64,000 nucleotides of DNA from Polaromonas sp. (GTDB taxonomy: Bacteria > Pseudomonadota > Gammaproteobacteria > Burkholderiales > Burkholderiaceae_C). The position numbers were made by a program, and so were the translations under genes. The stretch covers positions 81,654 to 145,653 of the forward strand of contig NZ_JAUXUP010000042.1 in assembly GCF_030680935.1 (NCBI RefSeq), read 5' to 3'. This document shows positions 60,457-64,000 of this stretch, piece after piece; positions within the stretch are counted from its first letter, which is position 1; each line of letters starts with the position of its first letter. Below the pieces are notes generated by a model. It ran no database searches. It was not told the DNA's origin and worked only from the letters and a program-made list of their open reading frames with translations.

Positions 60457-60708
60457 TCAGCCCCCCGTCACAGGCGGGAAAAAAGCAACTTCGCAACCCT
60501 CGGTCAAAGTCGCCGACTCATCGGCCATGACCTGGTTGAGTGCCATACGTACCGACTTGCCACGTGCCAGCGCCTCGGCATAGGCCGGGCTGCGTGCAAT
60601 CAACTCGTCGCGCAGCGCTGCCAGGTTGGCAGCGGCGGTGTTGACCTGCTCAGCGCCCTCGCCGATGGCCTCTCGCACAGACGCAAAATACCGGACCGAG
60701 ATTTTCAT
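60457..60708 (-). CDS. moaD: Molybdopterin synthase sulfur-carrier subunit
   Basis: An 83-residue ubiquitin-fold protein ending in the required Gly-Gly (FFPPVTGG), which is thiocarboxylated by MoeB. The start MKISVRYFASVREAIG is the family N-terminus and overlaps the moeA stop (ATGA). Confidence 0.95.
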   Translation of the reverse strand: MKISVRYFASVREAIGEGAEQVNTAAANLAALRDELIARSPAYAEALARGKSVRMALNQVMADESATLTEGCEVAFFPPVTGG

Positions 60709-61964
60709 GCCAGCCACTCCGAAAAAGCGATGAACTGCACCGTGTCGCCATGCGCAATGCGCTGCCCTGGCGGGTTGTCCACCACCCCATCGCCCCAGAC
60801 AGCGGACGTGAGCACGCCGGAGCTCTGATTGGCAAACAGCTCAAGCCCGCCTTGCGCATCGCGTCGCACACGCAGAAATTCGCGGCGTTTGTCAGCTTTG
60901 GCCCAGGTGAAATGGGCGCGGGCAGCTATTGGTTTGATAGCAACATCACTTGCCCCCTGTAGCCTGAGCAAAAAGGGCCGCACCAGCAGCAAAAAGGTCA
61001 TGAAGCTGGACACCGGGTTGCCCGGCAAGCCCATGAAGTGCGCGTTGCCAACCCGCCCATAGGCAAAAGGTTTGCCCGGCTTCATCGCAATTTGCCAGAG
61101 GTCGAGCGTGCCCAGCTGCTGCACGGCGGGCTTGATGTGGTCTTCTTCACCCACCGACACACCGCCGCTGGTCAAAATCAGATCGTGGTCTTCGCCAGCG
61201 ATGCGCAACGCGTCCAGCGTGGCTTCGCGTTGATCCGGCACGATGCCGAGGTCGGTCACCTGGCATCCCAGGCGCAGCAGCAGGGCGCGCAGGAAAAAGC
61301 GGTTGGAGTTGTAAATCGCGCCGGGCCGCATGTCGGCAGGCGCCACCTCGCCGGGCATCACCAGCTCATCACCGGTAGAAAACAGCGCCACCCTTGGCGG
61401 CCTGGCCACCTGCAGGGTTTTCATGCCGATACTGGCCGCCAGCCCAAGCGCGGCGGGTGTGAGCAACTGCCCTTTTGATAACACGGCAGCGCCAAGCGCC
61501 ACGTCTTCACCTGCACGGCGGATCCACTGCCCGGCCTGGGGCGGCTGCGTCACGCGGACAAAACCTTGTTGTTCCGCCATTAACTCGCAGTCTTCCTGCA
61601 TCACCACTGCATCGGCGCCTTCGGGTATAGGGGCGCCCGTGAAAATACGCGCCACCGTGCCAGCTTGCAGCGGGTCACCGCTGCTGCCAGCCGCAATACG
61701 CTGCGATACACGCAACACCGCCGCGCGATCGGCCAGATCGGCACTGCGCACCGCATAACCGTCCATCGCGCTGTTGTCTTCAGGCGGCACCTGCAGCGCA
61801 GACACCACGTCTTGCGCCAGCACGCGGCCATCGGCGTCAAAGGTAGAGACCGTCTGTGTGCCAGCCAACGGCAGGGCGCGCGCCAGCAGTTCGGCCAACG
61901 CCTCGTCCAGGGCTTTAAGCGGCGGGCGGGCAGCAGGCGGGTTGGACAATACCGAAGCGTTCAT
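60705..61964 (-). CDS. moeA: Molybdopterin molybdenumtransferase
   Basis: A 419-residue enzyme inserting molybdate into adenylated molybdopterin. It shows PPEDNSAMDGYAVRSADL, RIFTGAPIPEGADAVVMQED, VALFSTGDELVMPGE and LTSGGVSVGEEDHIKP. A stretch of the C-terminal domain (DVAIKPIAARAHF) is encoded by a part-copy of the dispersed repeat. It is coupled by ATGA overlaps to mobB upstream and moaD downstream. Confidence 0.96.
   Translation of the reverse strand: MNASVLSNPPAARPPLKALDEALAELLARALPLAGTQTVSTFDADGRVLAQDVVSALQVPPEDNSAMDGYAVRSADLADRAAVLRVSQRIAAGSSGDPLQAGTVARIFTGAPIPEGADAVVMQEDCELMAEQQGFVRVTQPPQAGQWIRRAGEDVALGAAVLSKGQLLTPAALGLAASIGMKTLQVARPPRVALFSTGDELVMPGEVAPADMRPGAIYNSNRFFLRALLLRLGCQVTDLGIVPDQREATLDALRIAGEDHDLILTSGGVSVGEEDHIKPAVQQLGTLDLWQIAMKPGKPFAYGRVGNAHFMGLPGNPVSSFMTFLLLVRPFLLRLQGASDVAIKPIAARAHFTWAKADKRREFLRVRRDAQGGLELFANQSSGVLTSAVWGDGVVDNPPGQRIAHGDTVQFIAFSEWLA
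60914..60944 (-). repeat. Dispersed repeat, part-copy 11, inside moeA
   Basis: On the moeA sense strand this reads GTTGCTATCAAACCAATAGC followed by TGCCCGCGCCCA, the 5' half of the repeat. It encodes part of a surface-type segment in the C-terminal domain, and the frame is intact. Confidence 0.6.
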
Positions 61965-62494
61965 GCATACAACTCAGGGCGATAGACAAAACGGTCCTGA
62001 TTGTCGATGAGCCAGTTGGCGACCGCATTGACATCGTTCAAATCCAGCACCGGCCTGAGGGTGGTTTGCGGCAGCTGGTCGGGCGAGTCGGTGGCAATCG
62101 CCACCACAAAGTCATCGTCGGGGTAACGCACGGGCTGGCCGGAAGCCGCGCGCCAGACTTCGACCTTGAGCAGATCGCTGCTTTTAAAGCCCTCTACCAG
62201 CACCCAGTCCACACCTTCATACAACTCGGCAATCAGGTGGTGCACTGACAGCCGCGTGGGCTGCTCGAACTCGCGGATCAGTGCAAGCCGATTGCTGGAC
62301 GCCACCACCACCTCAAACGCACCGGCCTGCCGGTGGCGGTAGGTGTCTTTGCCCGGTTGATCAATGTCAAAGCTGTGGTGCGCGTGTTTGACGACAGAGA
62401 CCCGCAGCCCGCGCTGCCTGAGCGCGGGAATCAGGCTTTCCACCAGGGTGGTTTTACCCGAACCGGAATACCCGGCGAATGCAACAACGTTCAT
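61961..62494 (-). CDS. mobB: Molybdopterin-guanine dinucleotide biosynthesis adaptor
   Basis: A 177-residue GTP-binding protein with Walker A AGYSGSGKTTLVE (residues 7-19) and the MobB motif VVKHAHHSFDIDQPGKDTYR. It assists MobA in attaching GMP to molybdopterin. It is first in the mobB-moeA-moaD-moaE cluster. The only mobA-like gene seen here is distant, at 24066-24659, and is of the divergent MocA-like type. Confidence 0.93.
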   Translation of the reverse strand: MNVVAFAGYSGSGKTTLVESLIPALRQRGLRVSVVKHAHHSFDIDQPGKDTYRHRQAGAFEVVVASSNRLALIREFEQPTRLSVHHLIAELYEGVDWVLVEGFKSSDLLKVEVWRAASGQPVRYPDDDFVVAIATDSPDQLPQTTLRPVLDLNDVNAVANWLIDNQDRFVYRPELYA

Positions 62495-62515
62495 GAAATG
62501 CCCTGGACCAGTTCG

Positions 62516-62570
62516 AATTTGCTATGGATTTTATAGCTGTTTGCGCACAACCAGAAAGGGCTGGAGCCCG
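62516..62570 (+). repeat. Dispersed ~55-bp palindromic repeat, copy 12
   Basis: A nearly complete copy between thrC and mobB: AATTTGCTATGGATTTTATA, GCTGTTTGCGC, then AAAGGGCTGGAGCCCG. It fills most of the 78-bp gap. Confidence 0.78.
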
Positions 62571-62572
62571 AT

Positions 62573-64000
62573 TTAGTCCACATGTTTGGCGATATAGGCC
62601 TTGACCAGCAGCGCGTCGGCAGGCATGACAACCACGCGCTTGGGCAGGGCCTCGATCCCCTCAAACCTGGCCGGCCGCGCCGGCAGGCGGCCCAGCGCCT
62701 CCTGGATGGTTTCGGCAAACTTGATCGGCAAGGCGGTCTCCAGCACGATCATGGGTACGTCAGGCATCAGGTGGGCGCGCGCGACCTTCAGGCCGTCGGC
62801 GGTATGGGTGTCGATGATGAGGTCGAAACGCGCATGGGTGTCGCGGATGGTCTGCAGCCTGTCGGCGTGGGTGCTTTTGCCACTGACAAAACCGTAGTGC
62901 CGTGCAGCGGCCTGGAAGGCTGCGTCGCCACTGAGGTCAAACCGCCCCTGGGCAGACAGCTGCGCGCCGAACAGGTCGGCCACACGCGCGGCATCGCGGC
63001 CCAACAGGTCAAACACAAAACGCTCAAAGTTGGACGCCTTCGAAATATCCATCGACGGGCTGGAGGTCTCGTGTGTGTCGGCGCTGGCCCGCACGCGGTA
63101 GACACCGGTGCGGAAGAACTCGTCAAGCACATCGTTCTCGTTGGTGGCAACCACCAGCGTGTCAATCGGCAGGCCCATCATGCGTGCCACATGGCCGGCG
63201 CAGACATTGCCAAAGTTGCCTGAGGGCACGGCAAAGCTGACTTTCCGGACTTCCGTTCGGGCTAAGCCTGCTGAATCCTGCGTTGCCTGAAGGTAGCCCG
63301 CGAAGTAATAGACCACCTGCGCCATCAGCCGCGCCCAGTTGATCGAATTGACCGCCGACAGCCGGAAGCGCGACGCGAAGGAGGCGTCGTTGAACATCGC
63401 CTTCACCAGCGCCTGCGCGTCGTCGAAGGTCCCGTCGACGGCGATGTTGTAGACGTTGGGCGCCATCACCGTCGTCATCTGCCGGCGCTGCACGTCGGAG
63501 ACGCGACCCTGCGGATGCAGCATGAAGATGTCGACCTTGGCGCGGCCGGCGAGCGCCTGGATCGCCGCCGAGCCGGTATCGCCCGAGGTGGCGCCGACGA
63601 CGGTCAGATGCTCGTCGCGCGTCGACAGGAAGCGTTCGAACAGCAGCCCGAGCAGCTGCAGCGCCACGTCCTTGAAGGCGAGCGTCGGGCCGTGGAACAG
63701 CTCGAGCAGCCATTGCCGCTCGTCGAGCTGCTTCAGCGGGGTGACGGCGGCATGCGAGAAGCTGCCATAGGCCTGGGTGAGCAGGCCGCGCAGCTCGTCC
63801 TCGGTCAGCGAATCGCCGACGAACGGGCGGCAGACGCGAAGCGCGGTCTCGACGTAGCTAAGGCCGCGCAGATCGGCGATCTCCGCCGCCGACAGCGTCG
63901 GCCAGCTTTCGGGCACGTACAGGCCGCCGTCGCGGGCGAGCCCGGCGAGCGTGACCTCTTCGAAGTCGAGAATGGGCGCGGCGCCGCGCGTGCTGATGTA
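62573..64000 (-). CDS. thrC: Threonine synthase, partial at the right edge and apparently chimeric
   Basis: A PLP enzyme converting O-phosphohomoserine to threonine. The frame is open to the window edge, with YISTRGAAPILDFEEV visible, so only about two codons (Met-Lys) are missing and 475 residues are seen. The PLP lysine is in GPTLAFKDVALQ (about residue 110) and the phosphate loop is VPSGNFGN. The C-terminal half (ASNFERFVFDLLGRDAARVA, SGKSTHADRLQTIRD) is betaproteobacterial in style. The N-terminal half (DGGLYVPESWPTLSAAEI, LFERFL, QGRVSDVQRRQMTTVM) and its codon use look alphaproteobacterial. The switch falls in the conserved stretch at 63287-63352. Confidence 0.9.
   Translation of the reverse strand, partial: YISTRGAAPILDFEEVTLAGLARDGGLYVPESWPTLSAAEIADLRGLSYVETALRVCRPFVGDSLTEDELRGLLTQAYGSFSHAAVTPLKQLDERQWLLELFHGPTLAFKDVALQLLGLLFERFLSTRDEHLTVVGATSGDTGSAAIQALAGRAKVDIFMLHPQGRVSDVQRRQMTTVMAPNVYNIAVDGTFDDAQALVKAMFNDASFASRFRLSAVNSINWARLMAQVVYYFAGYLQATQDSAGLARTEVRKVSFAVPSGNFGNVCAGHVARMMGLPIDTLVVATNENDVLDEFFRTGVYRVRASADTHETSSPSMDISKASNFERFVFDLLGRDAARVADLFGAQLSAQGRFDLSGDAAFQAAARHYGFVSGKSTHADRLQTIRDTHARFDLIIDTHTADGLKVARAHLMPDVPMIVLETALPIKFAETIQEALGRLPARPARFEGIEALPKRVVVMPADALLVKAYIAKHVD

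Noticed and set aside
1..64000. CRISPR arrays, tRNA or rRNA genes, prophage, intact insertion sequences
   Set aside because: No regularly spaced direct repeats, no RNA-gene-like sequence and no transposase, integrase or phage gene were recognised. The only mobile feature is the MITE-like element.

Overview
The window reads as chromosomal DNA of a Burkholderiales bacterium, most probably Comamonadaceae (Polaromonas/Rhodoferax-like). The reasons are the high but not extreme GC content, gene neighbourhoods typical of that group (rpsT, then a DUF3579 gene and argDF; thrC-mobB-moeA-moaDE; pcnB-folK; a Bug/TctC receptor) and about a dozen copies of a short dispersed palindromic repeat. No rRNA, tRNA, CRISPR array, prophage or transposase gene was found. 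This assignment is inference from content, not from a marker search.

Left part (1-6.6 kb): the end of a DUF4010 membrane protein, tag, a MarR-controlled pair of efflux pumps (MFS and MATE) divergent from a hotdog thioesterase, a 0.27-kb MITE-like palindromic element, a transglutaminase-like protein and gloA. From 6.6 to 19.5 kb lies the main accessory region: a RutR-like TetR regulator, a palindrome with RutR-type half-sites, and about a dozen same-strand genes. They encode a flavodoxin-fold reductase, a cytosine-deaminase-like amidohydrolase, a creatininase-family amidohydrolase, an NMT1/THI5-type ABC importer with two paralogous binding proteins, an FAD-linked oxidase, a RidA-family protein, two tandem Rieske oxygenases and an 8-oxoguanine-deaminase-like hydrolase. 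Together they look like an uptake and degradation pathway for an N-heterocycle (pyrimidine-, purine- or creatinine-like) that I cannot match to a described pathway.

Middle (19.5-47.8 kb): mostly housekeeping. It holds edd-eda (Entner-Doudoroff), an OmpA-domain protein, chaC, sodC, a MobA-like nucleotidyltransferase, pdxH, folK, pcnB, a HAD phosphatase, hda, an AI-2E-type permease, purM, an MFS carrier, an orphan ParA ATPase, a SirB1-like protein, murJ, an alpha/beta hydrolase with a divergent AraC regulator, rpsT, argD-argF, a YebC paralogue and an acyl-CoA ligase. It ends with a sulfur-type operon (ArsR-rhodanese fusion, DsrE, persulfide-dioxygenase-like MBL enzyme, MFS transporter).

Right part (48-64 kb): clpB with a heat-shock-type promoter, then a flavin monooxygenase and Bug-receptor pair facing a MarR regulator. 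Next is a same-strand array of sensor kinase, NarL-type regulator, unknown protein, small GTPase and two roadblock-like proteins, which resembles the actinobacterial conservons. Molybdopterin genes and thrC close the window. The thrC gene is open to the right edge. Its N-terminal half looks alphaproteobacterial and its C-terminal half betaproteobacterial, so the last ~0.7 kb may be foreign DNA or an assembly misjoin.
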